A stretch of DNA of 37,246 nt from Bacteroidota bacterium (GCA_030622635.1 JAUXFX010000008.1:1-37246); one strand, 5' to 3'. Shown: positions 6,972 to 16,117, counted from the stretch's first letter. Notes: generated from the letters alone by a model not told the origin. Numbers and translations are program-made.

Positions 6972-9911
6972 ATGGTTTCAAATATATTTCGGAAACTAAA
7001 GAATATTAAATATTCAAAATTAGAAGGTGACCTGTATATTGACAAAACTAACAGGCTTTTGTATGCCACTGATGCATCGGTTTACCGTGAAATTCCTTTG
7101 GCAGTTGCCAGACCTGAAAATGAAAATGACTTTAAAATATTAATTGATTTTGCAAAAGAAGAACACATTTTTTTAATTCCGAGAACGGCAGGGACTTCAC
7201 TTGCAGGACAGGTTGTGGGCGCAGGGATTGTTGTGGATGTATCAAAATACATGACAAAAATTCTTGAAATAAATAAAAAAGAACACTGGGTAAAGGTGCA
7301 GCCTGGCGTTGTTTTGGATGAGCTTAACAAAGTAATTGCAGAAAAAGGATTGTTTTTTGGTCCTGAAACTTCTACGTCAAACAGGTGTATGATTGGGGGA
7401 ATGGTCGGGAACAACTCATGCGGAGCCCATTCATTAATTTACGGAAGCACACGCGACCATATTATCTCGGTAAAAGCAATCCTGAGTGACGGCTCAACTG
7501 CCGAATTCGGACCAATATCCAATAAAGAATTTATTTCAAAATGTAAAGGCAATTTTTTAGAAAATAAAATTTACAGAAATATTAACGAGATACTTTCAGA
7601 TACAAAAAATCAAAAAGAGATACGCAAAGAATTTCCCGACAAATCAATTAAAAGAAGAAATACCGGATATGCCATTGACCTGCTTCTTGAAACAAATCCA
7701 TTTACTAAAAACACCGAAAATTTTAACTTTTCAAAACTTATTGCAGGTTCTGAAGGAACTCTTGCCTTTATTACCGAGATAAAATTAAACCTGGTTCCAC
7801 TTCCACCAAAGGAAAAGGTGCTTGTTTGTATTCATTTTAGCACAATCGACGAAGCTTTACACGCCAATCTGATTGCCCTCAAACATAAACCCGGCTCAAT
7901 TGAGCTAATGGACGATGTTATTACTAATTGCACCAAAGATCATATTGAACATAAAAAAAACAGGTTTTTTATTAAAGATAATCCTGCTGCTATTCTGATT
8001 GTTGAATTTGCAAGAGATACCAGGGAAGAATTATTAAGCATCACTCAGCAAATGGAAAAAGATCTACGAGAAGCAGGTCTGGGGTATTTTTTTCCATTAA
8101 TATTCGGCGAAAACATACAAAAAGTATGGAACTTACGTAAAGCCGGTCTCGGCTTGTTATCAAATATTCCAGGGGATGCAAAGCCCGTCTCTGTTGTTGA
8201 AGATACTGCTGTTAATCCCGAAGTATTGCCTGAATACATAAAAGAATTCAGAACTAAACTTGACAAACACGGATTAAGTTGTGTTTACTATGCACATATT
8301 GCCACAGGAGAACTACACCTCCGCCCCATCCTTAATCTAAAAAAGAAAAAAGACATAGAGCTTTTTTATACAATTGCCCTTGAAACAGCTAAACTTGTTA
8401 AAAAATATAAAGGGTCGCTGAGTGGCGAACATGGCGACGGCAGATTAAGAGGTGAATTTATTCCTTTAATGATTGGTGAAAAAAATTACAATTTGATTAA
8501 AAAAATCAAGGTTGCCTGGGATCCTGATAATATTTTTAATTCCGGAAAAATTGTTGATACTCTAAAAATGAATACAAGCTTCAGGTACGAGCCCGGACAA
8601 AAAACAAAAGAGATTGCAACAATTTTTGATTTTTCAAAAGAGATGGGAGTTTTGCGCGCTGCAGAAAAATGCGTTGGTTCAGGCGATTGCCGTAAGTCGA
8701 AAATAATCGGAGGGACAATGTGTCCGAGCTTTATGGCAACACGCGATGAAAACAATACCACAAGAGCAAGAGCAAATATTCTACGGGAATTTCTAACAAA
8801 CTCCGATAAAAAAAATCCTTTTGACCATAAAGAGATTTATGAAATTATGGATTTGTGTCTTTCGTGCAAAGGATGCAAATCGGAATGTCCTTCAAGTGTT
8901 GACATCACAAAATATAAAGCCGAGTTTCTTCAGCATTATTATGATTCAAATGGAATTCCTTTGCGAACCAGAGCTATTGCTTATATATCTCAGCTAAATA
9001 AATTAGGTTCCCACTTTCCTCAGATTTATAACTTAATTATCAAAAATAAATGCACTTCGTGTTTAATGAAAAAAGTTTTAGGTTTTGCCCCGAAAAGAAG
9101 TATTCCGTTATTATATAAGATAAGCTTACGAAAATGGGCAAAAAAATATTTAAATAAAATCCAAACAGACATAAATCCAAAAGGCAAAGTTTATTTGTTT
9201 GCCGATGAATTCACTAATTATAATGATACTGAAATAGGTATTACCACCATAAAACTTTTAACCAAACTTGGTTACACGGTTGAAATTCCTAAACATTTCG
9301 AAAGTGGAAGAACATTTCTATCAAAGGGTTTGCTAAGAAAAGCCAGGAAAATTGCAAATAAAAACATCAGCTTATTAAAAGATATAATTTCAGACGAAAC
9401 ACCATTACTTGGCATTGAACCGTCAGGGATACTTACTTTTCGTGATGAATATATTGAACTTGCTAACAATGATTTAAAAGAAGCAGCTAAAAAATTAGCT
9501 AAAAATTCATTTATGATTGATGAATTTATTGTAAATGAAATAAAGAAAGGAAATATTACAAAACAACAATTCACTAAAGAAAACCAATTTATTAAGCTGC
9601 ATGGACATTGTCATCAAAAATCACTTGCTTCAACCGGGTCAACTAAAGAAATGCTTTCGTTTCCTGAAAATTATAAGGTTGAAGAAATCAAATCGGGTTG
9701 TTGTGGTATGGCGGGCTCATTTGGCTATGAAAAGGAACATTATGGTTTATCAATACAAATTGGCGAGTTAATATTATTTCCTGAAATCAGAAAATCTACC
9801 AAAGAAACCATTATTGCTGCTCCTGGCACTAGTTGCCGTCAACAGATATTTGACGGAACAGGACGAAAAGCCCTGCATCCTGTGGAGGTTTTATTTAATG
9901 CTTTAATGTAA
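6972..9911 (+). CDS. FAD-linked oxidase/4Fe-4S fusion dehydrogenase (D-lactate/glycolate/2-hydroxy acid type)
   Basis: 979 aa, a natural GlcD-GlcF-like fusion. The FAD-binding type 4 domain spans about 35-270 (IPRTAGTSLAGQVVG, then GGMVGNNSCGAHSLIYGSTR). The FAD-linked oxidase C-terminal domain runs to about 535 and contains SGEHGDGRLRGEF and WDPDNIFNSGKI. Two 4Fe-4S motifs follow: Cys near 566, 572 and 584 (CVGSGDC, TMCPSF), then CLSCKGCKSECP from residue 629. Two cysteine-rich CCG-type segments close the protein: GHCHQKS near 878 and CCGMAGSFGYE near 909, with GTSCRQQ near 952. Such enzymes oxidise D-2-hydroxy acids (D-lactate, glycolate, 2-hydroxyglutarate) at the membrane face and pass electrons to quinone or a partner. 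Length and motifs are complete. It stands alone, 93 bases after the flavoprotein gene. Confidence 0.92.
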   Translation: MVSNIFRKLKNIKYSKLEGDLYIDKTNRLLYATDASVYREIPLAVARPENENDFKILIDFAKEEHIFLIPRTAGTSLAGQVVGAGIVVDVSKYMTKILEINKKEHWVKVQPGVVLDELNKVIAEKGLFFGPETSTSNRCMIGGMVGNNSCGAHSLIYGSTRDHIISVKAILSDGSTAEFGPISNKEFISKCKGNFLENKIYRNINEILSDTKNQKEIRKEFPDKSIKRRNTGYAIDLLLETNPFTKNTENFNFSKLIAGSEGTLAFITEIKLNLVPLPPKEKVLVCIHFSTIDEALHANLIALKHKPGSIELMDDVITNCTKDHIEHKKNRFFIKDNPAAILIVEFARDTREELLSITQQMEKDLREAGLGYFFPLIFGENIQKVWNLRKAGLGLLSNIPGDAKPVSVVEDTAVNPEVLPEYIKEFRTKLDKHGLSCVYYAHIATGELHLRPILNLKKKKDIELFYTIALETAKLVKKYKGSLSGEHGDGRLRGEFIPLMIGEKNYNLIKKIKVAWDPDNIFNSGKIVDTLKMNTSFRYEPGQKTKEIATIFDFSKEMGVLRAAEKCVGSGDCRKSKIIGGTMCPSFMATRDENNTTRARANILREFLTNSDKKNPFDHKEIYEIMDLCLSCKGCKSECPSSVDITKYKAEFLQHYYDSNGIPLRTRAIAYISQLNKLGSHFPQIYNLIIKNKCTSCLMKKVLGFAPKRSIPLLYKISLRKWAKKYLNKIQTDINPKGKVYLFADEFTNYNDTEIGITTIKLLTKLGYTVEIPKHFESGRTFLSKGLLRKARKIANKNISLLKDIISDETPLLGIEPSGILTFRDEYIELANNDLKEAAKKLAKNSFMIDEFIVNEIKKGNITKQQFTKENQFIKLHGHCHQKSLASTGSTKEMLSFPENYKVEEIKSGCCGMAGSFGYEKEHYGLSIQIGELILFPEIRKSTKETIIAAPGTSCRQQIFDGTGRKALHPVEVLFNALM

Positions 9912-9964
9912 GAAGTTTTATAACCAGTTGACATGGGTAGTTCTGAATAATGGAATATTGAGCT

Positions 9965-9998
9965 GGGAAATAAGGGAAATATGGGAAATAGGGGAAAT
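9965..9998. repeat. 9-bp tandem array (GGGAAATAN)
   Basis: Three full units, GGGAAATAA, GGGAAATAT and GGGAAATAG, then GGGAAAT. It lies 54 bases after the dehydrogenase stop, in the 319-base gap 9912-10230 that otherwise holds only an inverted-repeat segment and an 8-bp array. Confidence 0.8.
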
Positions 9999-10007
9999 CA
10001 ATTATTG

Positions 10008-10157
10008 AGTCCACTCTGCAAACTACAAAATAATGAAAAACTGAAAACCTATTTTCCCCCAAGCCCAAAATGGATACATGATTTTCAGCAACTTCTTCTT
10101 TTAGTGTCCAGGGCAAAAAATATATAAAATCATCATTAAGACTTTTCGGAGTGGACT
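10008..10157. repeat. 150-bp segment bounded by 9-bp inverted repeats (MITE-like, uncertain)
   Basis: AGTCCACTC at 10008-10016 is matched in inverse orientation by GAGTGGACT at 10149-10157. Reading inwards from each end the similarity continues imperfectly (T-G-CAAA against C-G-AAAA). There is no transposase and no convincing target-site duplication. It could be a short non-autonomous element or a chance inverted repeat between two tandem arrays. Confidence 0.35.
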
Positions 10158-10160
10158 CTA

Positions 10161-10220
10161 TTACTCCATCACTCCATTACTCCATCACTCCATCACTCCA
10201 TTACTCCATCACTCCATCAC
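10161..10220. repeat. 8-bp tandem array (TYACTCCA)
   Basis: Seven full units and a half: TTACTCCA and TCACTCCA in the order T, C, T, C, C, T, C, then TCAC. The only variable position is T/C. It ends ten bases from the stop of the minus-strand membrane protein gene, so on that gene's sense strand the unit reads ATGGAGT(A/G). The same unit in the same sense orientation follows mltG at 36861. Confidence 0.95.
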
Positions 10221-10230
10221 TTTTATACCC

Positions 10231-10578
10231 TTATACCTTTGTATCATTGTTTTTATAACCATAAACAAAAAAAAGTACTCCTGGAATAAAAAACGGCAGG
10301 GAATAAATGATTGCTGCTAAAACATTATTTTCCGATAAATACAATAGATATAATCCCATAATTACACTTATAAAAACCAAAATAATTCCGCCTTCTTTTT
10401 CCCTGAACCATGCAAAAATATATCCTAAAACTGCAATTCCAAGAAGTGATATTATAGTAATTAGTTGACCATTTTGTTCGCCTGATAAGCCGGGTATTCC
10501 TTCACCTATCATAAATGCAAGAAAAAAAACAACAGATAGAAATCCTGTGATACGGGCAATCCATTTAATAATTTTCAT
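10231..10578 (-). CDS. Small four-helix membrane protein of unknown function
   Basis: 115 aa with a short basic start (MKIIKWIARITG) and four hydrophobic segments at about 8-26, 40-58, 64-82 and 87-108. The tail is hydrophilic (YGYKNNDTKV). Similar small proteins opening with a KxIxWIARIxG motif and a short GEGxP loop after the first helix are widespread; I know no function for them. The gene stands alone between the dehydrogenase and the kinase cluster and diverges from the latter. Base composition matches its neighbours. Integral inner-membrane location is the only firm inference. Confidence 0.7.
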   Translation of the reverse strand: MKIIKWIARITGFLSVVFFLAFMIGEGIPGLSGEQNGQLITIISLLGIAVLGYIFAWFREKEGGIILVFISVIMGLYLLYLSENNVLAAIIYSLPFFIPGVLFFVYGYKNNDTKV

Positions 10579-10657
10579 TTTTAAATATATTATAAAGTAT
10601 CAAAATTCAATAATCTGACGCTAAAATAGAAAATTTTAAAATAGCCTCCAAAAAACA

Positions 10658-10687
10658 TTGACTTTTCATCTTTTTATGTTTATTTTG
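10658..10687 (+). promoter_or_regulatory. Possible promoter of the histidine kinase cluster
   Basis: TTG at 10658-10660, a 20-base spacer, then TATTTTG at 10681-10687, one base short of TAnnTTTG. The first kinase starts 93 bases further on, leaving a long leader. Confidence 0.35.
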
Positions 10688-10780
10688 TAGAACTTTTATT
10701 AAATCCTGTGTAGCTAATCAGAATTAAACAAACTGATTTAGTTACAACCCTGATTAATAATTTTGAAATAATATAAAAAA

Positions 10781-11821
10781 ATGAAAATAAATATTTCAAA
10801 AAATATAGAACTATACAAAATTATAGTTATTGGTATTTTATTAACTATATGTTTATTTACAACCTATTACTTTCATTTTGTTTTAAAAGTTGATGTTATA
10901 TTTACTCATTTATTCTATGTTCCTATTATTCTTGCAAGTTTGTGGTGGACACGTAAAGGTATATTAGTTGCAGTATTTCTTGCATTACTTTTACTTATAT
11001 CACACATTATAAGTCACATTGAAACACCAACATATGCAGATATAATACGTGCAATTATGTTCATTTTAGTAGCATGTGTTGTCAGCATATTAAGTAAAAA
11101 AAAACAAACACTTGAGGGAAAACTATTGGCATATAGTAAAACATTAGAGCAAAAAGTAGAAAAACGCACAAGTGAACTTAAAAAATCATTAAGAGAAAAA
11201 GAAGTTCTTTTAAGAGAAATCCATCACAGGGTAAAAAACAATCTGCAAGTTATTTCAAGCATACTTGATATGAGCAGTATGCGTACTAACGATCAACATG
11301 CAATCAGTTTATTTACAGATGCTAAAGCCAAAATTCATACAATAGCTCTTATACATTCACAAATTTACAGGAGTGAAAAAATTGACAAAATTGATATGGA
11401 AAGCCATGTTAATGAATTAATCGGTTATTTATCATCGGTTTATGCTGATAAAAAAATGATAATGACAGCAGTTAATATTTCTGATATTTATCTTTTAATA
11501 ATTCAGGCTATCCCCTGTGTTCTTATTCTGAATGAGTTGATATCCAATTCTTTTAAACATGCATTTAAAGAAAATCAAAAAGGAACAATTGAAGTTTTAA
11601 TGCAGAAATCCGATGACAACACAATTATTTTGAAAGTACAAGATAACGGCTCACAAATACCTGATGATATTGACCCTTATAATACCGATTCCTTAGGTCT
11701 TAAATTAGTCAGAAATTTAGTCACACAGCAATTAAAAGGAAAAATTGAGGTTCAACGAAATAAGGGCACGAAATTTATAATAAAATTTAAAATTACAAAT
11801 AATGAGACAAAACATGTATAA
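10781..11821 (+). CDS. Membrane histidine kinase with HisKA_2 domain
   Basis: 346 aa. The N-terminal quarter has four membrane helices (about 11-31, 36-54, 57-77 and 84-103) with almost no extracytoplasmic loop, including FYVPIILASLWWTRKG, a stretch seen in other membrane-sensor kinases. A coiled linker follows (LEQKVEKRTSELKKSL, about 124-139). The HisKA_2 box is REIHHRVKNNLQVISSILDM with the likely phospho-acceptor at H149. The HATPase domain has LNELISNSFKHAF (N box), VQDNGSQIPDD (G1) and LGLKLVRNLVTQ (G2). HisKA_2 kinases often phosphorylate separate single-domain or PAS-linked receivers. Its stop overlaps the next gene, which begins with a receiver domain, making that protein the obvious partner. 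The signal is probably a membrane property or small molecule; unknown. Confidence 0.88.
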   Translation: MKINISKNIELYKIIVIGILLTICLFTTYYFHFVLKVDVIFTHLFYVPIILASLWWTRKGILVAVFLALLLLISHIISHIETPTYADIIRAIMFILVACVVSILSKKKQTLEGKLLAYSKTLEQKVEKRTSELKKSLREKEVLLREIHHRVKNNLQVISSILDMSSMRTNDQHAISLFTDAKAKIHTIALIHSQIYRSEKIDKIDMESHVNELIGYLSSVYADKKMIMTAVNISDIYLLIIQAIPCVLILNELISNSFKHAFKENQKGTIEVLMQKSDDNTIILKVQDNGSQIPDDIDPYNTDSLGLKLVRNLVTQQLKGKIEVQRNKGTKFIIKFKITNNETKHV

Positions 11822-14800
11822 AATACTGATAGCCGACGATGAAGCTACAATAACCACTCAATTGGAAGAACGCATGAAATACATGGGATATGATGTAGTT
11901 GGAATAGCTTCTTCCGGCGAAGAGGCTATAGAAATGGCAAAACAACTCAAGCCCGATATAATACTAATGGATATTGTTATGCCTGGAAAACTTGACGGCA
12001 TTGAAGCATCCAAAATAATTAAAAATGTGCTTGATATTCCTGTTATATTTATTACTGCTTATGCTGATGATAGTTTGATTAAAAAAGCAATAGATGTAGA
12101 GCCATTCGGATATATTGTTAAACCATTTCAGGAAAAAGAAATTAAGGCAGTTATTGATATCGGTATCTATAAAAAAAAAATAGAGAGAGAATTACAGGAA
12201 AGCGGAAAAAGATTTAAAGAATTAGCCAATCTATTACCACAAACAGTCTTTGAAACTGATGATAAAGGAAAAATAATTTATGCAAATAATACAGGATTTA
12301 ATTTATTTGGTTATACACAAAAAGATGTTGATAATGGAATAAATTTTTCTGAATTATTTATAAAAAAGGATACTGTAAAAATAAATAAATTATTTCCGGA
12401 TATTAGAAAAGGAAAAATTATTAAAGATAATGAATACACTGCCATTAAAAAAGACGGCACTAAATTTCCTGTGCAGGTATTTTCTTCTCCAATCAAAAAA
12501 GATAATGAATGTATTGGGTTTAGGGGAATTGTTATTGATATCACAGCCCGTAAACGATCAGAAGAAGCATTAAAAAAGTCTGAGGAACTATATCGTTTGA
12601 TTACAGAAAACACAAGTGATGTTATTACTTTAATTACTTTTGATCTTAACGCAATATATACTTATATTAGTCCGTCAATTAAAACTATTTCAGGATATGA
12701 ACCTGAAGATTTGCTTGGTAAATCATGTTTTGAATTAATATATCCAGAAGATAAAAAAATATTATTTCCTCTGTTAAAAAAATATATTGGTTTAAAAATA
12801 AAAAAATTCTTCACCGGAAATGAAAAAATTGTAAAAGAAGTATTAGAATACCGTATTAAAGATAAATCAGGAAACTGGCGTTATGCTCAAAGTACAGCAA
12901 ATATTGTTGGCGACCAGCTTCTTTTTGTTTCACGCGATATTACTGAAAAAAAACGGATTGAAAAAGAATTACGTGAGAGTGAGATAAAATATCGTCAATT
13001 AGCTGAAACAGCAAAAGATGTCATTCTTTTACTTGATTTGAAAGGGAATATTAAATATGTTAATCAGGAAGGTTTGAGACTAAGCGATTATAATGAAAAT
13101 GAAGCATTGAAAATAAATATTAACGATGTATTACCAGCTAAGGGGCTTTCCGATTCTTATAAACTTTTTAGCAAACGTTCTGCCGGAGATACCGGAATTT
13201 TTAATTACGAAATAGAATTCATTAACAAAAAAGGAGATAAAACACCTGTAGAAATAAAATCATCACTTATTACTACAAATGATAAACCATCAGGTGTTTT
13301 GATAATTGCACGTGATATTACCGAGCGAAAACAGATAGAAGTTGAGCTGACAAAATACCGCAAGCACCTTGAAGAGTTAGTAAAAGAGCGTACTGCTGAG
13401 TTACAGGAGAGCGAGAAAAAATACCGTACACTATTCGAATCTTCAAGGGATGCAATTATGATGCTTGCACCTCCTGAATGGTTGTTTATTGCCGGAAACC
13501 CTGCTACAATTAAAATGATCAAGGCAAAGGATGAAAAAGAATTTATTTCAAAAAGCCCATGGGAATTATCCCCTGAATATCAACCTGATGGACAGCTTTC
13601 TTCTGAAAAAGCCATTAAGATGATTGAAAGGGCAATGAAGACCGGTTCTCATTTTTTTGAGTGGACACACAAAAGACTTGATGGCAATGATTATCCCGCA
13701 ACTGTTTTATTGACCAGGATTGAACTTGAAGGAAAAAAATTATTACAGGCTACGGTAAGAGATATCACCGAACGCAAACAGGCAGAAGAAGAACTGAAAA
13801 AATATCGCGAGCACCTTGAGGAGTTAGTAGAAGATAGAACTGCAGAATTTATGAAAAGTGAGGAAAAATACAGAACTTTAGCTGAAAATATGAATGTCGG
13901 ACTTTATCGGGATACTGTAGGGCAAAAAGGTAATTTCATTGAAATTAATCCGGCGCTTGTTAAAATGTTCGGTTATGAAAACAGGGAAGAAGTTTTTAGA
14001 TTAAATGTTTCCGATTTATATCAAAATCCTGAAGACAGAAATGTTTTCAATCAGAAAATTTTGAAAACCGGATTTTTAAAAAATGAAGAACTCAACTTAA
14101 AGAAGAAAGATGGCTCAACTTTTATTTGTTCTGTTTCTGCAGTTGCTGTCAGAGGTGAAAACGGGAAAGTGAAATACTATGATGGAATTATTGATGACAT
14201 TACCGAACGCAAGCGGGCTGAAGAAGAACTGCATAAATACGCAGATACTCAAAAAGTTTTACTTCAGGAAGTCAATCATCGTGTAAAAAATAATCTTACT
14301 GCAATTTTAGGTTTGCTTAATATGGAAGAAGCTAAAACAAAACCTAAAGATAAGTTGACATTTATAAATGAACTTAAAGGACAAATTATTGGACTTTCAA
14401 CAGTTCATAGCCTGCTTTCCGAAAGTGGCTGGGGTCCTGTAAATCTGAATCTACTTTGCGAACAAATAATTAGAGCTTCACTTTCTTGTCTTCCTAATTC
14501 CAACTTGGTTGTCTTTAATGTTTCTCCAACTAAAATTCGTGTAAACAGCAATCAGGCACATCACTTAGCTATAGCTATTAATGAATTAATAACTAATTCT
14601 TTAAAATACGGACAGAATAAAAAAACCGAAGTCCTGCTTAAAGTTGATTTTACAAAAAATAAAGAAAATGTAACCATTACTTATAAAGATAGTGGTAAAG
14701 GTTACCCGCAAAAATTGATTGATGGAGATTATAGCAATGTTGGGGTTGGGTATGATTTGATAAAAGGTATTGTAACACAGAGTCTAATAGGTGAACTTAA

Positions 14801-14855
14801 AATCTATAATGATAATGGTGCTGCTATAAGTATAAGTTTTAAAATTGGAAGTTAA
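11802..14855 (+). CDS. Receiver-first hybrid histidine kinase with five PAS domains
   Basis: 1017 aa. The receiver domain (about 6-122) has acidic residues D12-D13, phospho-acceptor D57 in DIILMDIVMPG, T85 and K107, all canonical. Five PAS/PAC modules follow at roughly 138-255, 262-387, 392-512, 540-660 and 687-805, each ending in a DITERK-type signature. Between PAS 3/4 and PAS 4/5 the coiled linker HLEELVKERTAEL is repeated almost exactly. The output is a HisKA_2 box (EVNHRVKNNLTAILGLLNM, H826) and a HATPase with NELITNSLKYG and DSGKGYP. There is no membrane helix, so it is cytoplasmic. The first ATG (11802) overlaps the upstream kinase by 20 bases; ATG 11814 gives the more usual receiver start MYKILIADDEA and is an equally good candidate. 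Confidence 0.9.
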   Translation: MRQNMYKILIADDEATITTQLEERMKYMGYDVVGIASSGEEAIEMAKQLKPDIILMDIVMPGKLDGIEASKIIKNVLDIPVIFITAYADDSLIKKAIDVEPFGYIVKPFQEKEIKAVIDIGIYKKKIERELQESGKRFKELANLLPQTVFETDDKGKIIYANNTGFNLFGYTQKDVDNGINFSELFIKKDTVKINKLFPDIRKGKIIKDNEYTAIKKDGTKFPVQVFSSPIKKDNECIGFRGIVIDITARKRSEEALKKSEELYRLITENTSDVITLITFDLNAIYTYISPSIKTISGYEPEDLLGKSCFELIYPEDKKILFPLLKKYIGLKIKKFFTGNEKIVKEVLEYRIKDKSGNWRYAQSTANIVGDQLLFVSRDITEKKRIEKELRESEIKYRQLAETAKDVILLLDLKGNIKYVNQEGLRLSDYNENEALKININDVLPAKGLSDSYKLFSKRSAGDTGIFNYEIEFINKKGDKTPVEIKSSLITTNDKPSGVLIIARDITERKQIEVELTKYRKHLEELVKERTAELQESEKKYRTLFESSRDAIMMLAPPEWLFIAGNPATIKMIKAKDEKEFISKSPWELSPEYQPDGQLSSEKAIKMIERAMKTGSHFFEWTHKRLDGNDYPATVLLTRIELEGKKLLQATVRDITERKQAEEELKKYREHLEELVEDRTAEFMKSEEKYRTLAENMNVGLYRDTVGQKGNFIEINPALVKMFGYENREEVFRLNVSDLYQNPEDRNVFNQKILKTGFLKNEELNLKKKDGSTFICSVSAVAVRGENGKVKYYDGIIDDITERKRAEEELHKYADTQKVLLQEVNHRVKNNLTAILGLLNMEEAKTKPKDKLTFINELKGQIIGLSTVHSLLSESGWGPVNLNLLCEQIIRASLSCLPNSNLVVFNVSPTKIRVNSNQAHHLAIAINELITNSLKYGQNKKTEVLLKVDFTKNKENVTITYKDSGKGYPQKLIDGDYSNVGVGYDLIKGIVTQSLIGELKIYNDNGAAISISFKIGS

Positions 14856-14874
14856 ATAATTTTTTCTAATTTTG
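14845..14874 (+). promoter_or_regulatory. Promoter of the receiver-HisKA kinase gene
   Basis: TTG at 14845-14847, a 19-base spacer, then TAATTTTG at 14867-14874, a full match to the Bacteroidota pattern. TTG overlaps the 3' end of the preceding kinase gene. The start codon at 14912 follows after about 37 bases and has a GGA-containing stretch just before it. Confidence 0.6.
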
Positions 14875-14911
14875 TTTGAAAATAAACTAATAATATTTAG
14901 AAAAGGAAATC

Positions 14912-16105
14912 ATGATAAATTCAAAAAAAATCAGAGTTCTGATTGCAGAAGATGATTATCTTGTAAGCAGAGAGATATCCAATACTTTAGATAAGATAGG
15001 TTATGAGAATATCGGAACTGCAACAAACGGGAAAATAGCTGTTGAAATGGCATGTTCTCAAAAACCTGATGTAGTTCTTATGGATATTAAAATGCCTGAA
15101 CTTAATGGATTTGAAGCTACAAAAGAAATTCAGAAGCGATGTAAAATACCGGTTGTAATACTCACAGCTTTTGAATCTGAAGAATTTATTGAGAAAGCAA
15201 AAAAAATGGGTATTTACGCTTATATTTTAAAACCCCCTATACCGAATGAAATTAAACGAAATATTTCTATTGCTCTTGCAAGACATAATGATTTAATGGA
15301 ATGTAATCACCTGAACGAGGCTTTACAACATGAGATCACAAAGCGAAAAAAAGCAGATCAAAAACTTCAACAACATACAATTGAATTACAGGAACGTAAC
15401 GAAGAATTAGATGCCTTTGCACACACTGTTGCACACGATCTGAAAGTTCCTTTGAGTACTGTTATTGGATTTTCCGATTTATTAAGTGAAGATTATTCAA
15501 ATCTTTCTGATGATGAAATAACCAGTTACATAGCTACAATATCACAAGACAGTTATAAAATGAATCATATAATTGATGAGTTATTACTGTTATCAAGCTT
15601 ACGAAAGGCAGAAGTAAAACTGTCTCCATTAAATATGAATGAAATTGTTACTGAGGCAATAGAGCGTCTTTCACAAATTATTGAAGATTATAATGCTGAA
15701 ATTTTATTACAGGAAGATTTGACAGTAGCACTTGGATACGCACCATGGATTATTGAAGTTTGGGTTAACTATATAAGCAATGCCATTAAATACGGAGGCA
15801 AGCCACCACGCATAGAAATTGGGTCAGATACAGGAAAATCAAAAAATATATCCGAAGGAAAAATACGTTTTTGGATACGAGATAACGGACCGGGAATTTC
15901 ACCTGATGACCAGAAACTTCTTTTCAGAAAGTATGAACGTCTTGATCAGGCACAAACCAAAGGATACGGATTAGGACTTTCAATAGTAATACGCATTATT
16001 GAAAAACTGGGAGGTAATGTGGATGTTGAAAGTGAAATTGGCAAAGGAAGTACTTTTTACTTTACTCTGCCGGGAGAAAGTAACAAGATAAAAGATAAAA
16101 GATAA
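14912..16105 (+). CDS. Receiver-HisKA-HATPase kinase (response regulator fused to kinase)
   Basis: 397 aa. The receiver domain (about 7-122) has E13-D14-D15, D58 in DVVLMDIKMPELNG, T85 in ILTAFES and K108 in YILKPP. A coiled-coil linker (about 130-168, KRKKADQKLQQHTIELQERN) leads to a classical HisKA box AFAHTVAHDLKVPLSTVIGF with phospho-acceptor H175. The HATPase has NYISNAIKYGG (N box), IRDNGPGISPDDQ (G1) and GYGLGLSIVIRIIEKLGG (G2). No sensor domain or membrane segment: the receiver itself is the input, so this is a phosphorelay intermediate, probably fed by the two kinases upstream. The last seven residues (NKIKDKR) and the stop codon are formed by a GATAAAA tandem array, so the natural C-terminus probably ended near residue 390. 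Confidence 0.9.
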   Translation: MINSKKIRVLIAEDDYLVSREISNTLDKIGYENIGTATNGKIAVEMACSQKPDVVLMDIKMPELNGFEATKEIQKRCKIPVVILTAFESEEFIEKAKKMGIYAYILKPPIPNEIKRNISIALARHNDLMECNHLNEALQHEITKRKKADQKLQQHTIELQERNEELDAFAHTVAHDLKVPLSTVIGFSDLLSEDYSNLSDDEITSYIATISQDSYKMNHIIDELLLLSSLRKAEVKLSPLNMNEIVTEAIERLSQIIEDYNAEILLQEDLTVALGYAPWIIEVWVNYISNAIKYGGKPPRIEIGSDTGKSKNISEGKIRFWIRDNGPGISPDDQKLLFRKYERLDQAQTKGYGLGLSIVIRIIEKLGGNVDVESEIGKGSTFYFTLPGESNKIKDKR

Positions 16106-16107
16106 AA
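16087..16107. repeat. 7-bp tandem array GATAAAA x3, overlapping a stop codon
   Basis: Three perfect heptamers. They encode the final residues of the receiver-HisKA kinase, and the TAA stop (16103-16105) lies in the third unit. A 7-bp unit shifts frame at each copy, so a unit containing TAA must give a stop within 21 bases. The same unit follows the PagL-like gene at 24621. Confidence 0.9.
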
Positions 16108-16117
16108 GCGACACGAA

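Noticed and set aside
9895-10116. Minus-strand ORF of 73 aa with a FPYFPYFPYFP stretch
   Set aside because: It needs a TTG start, includes the 9-bp array and runs into the dehydrogenase gene; no family resemblance.
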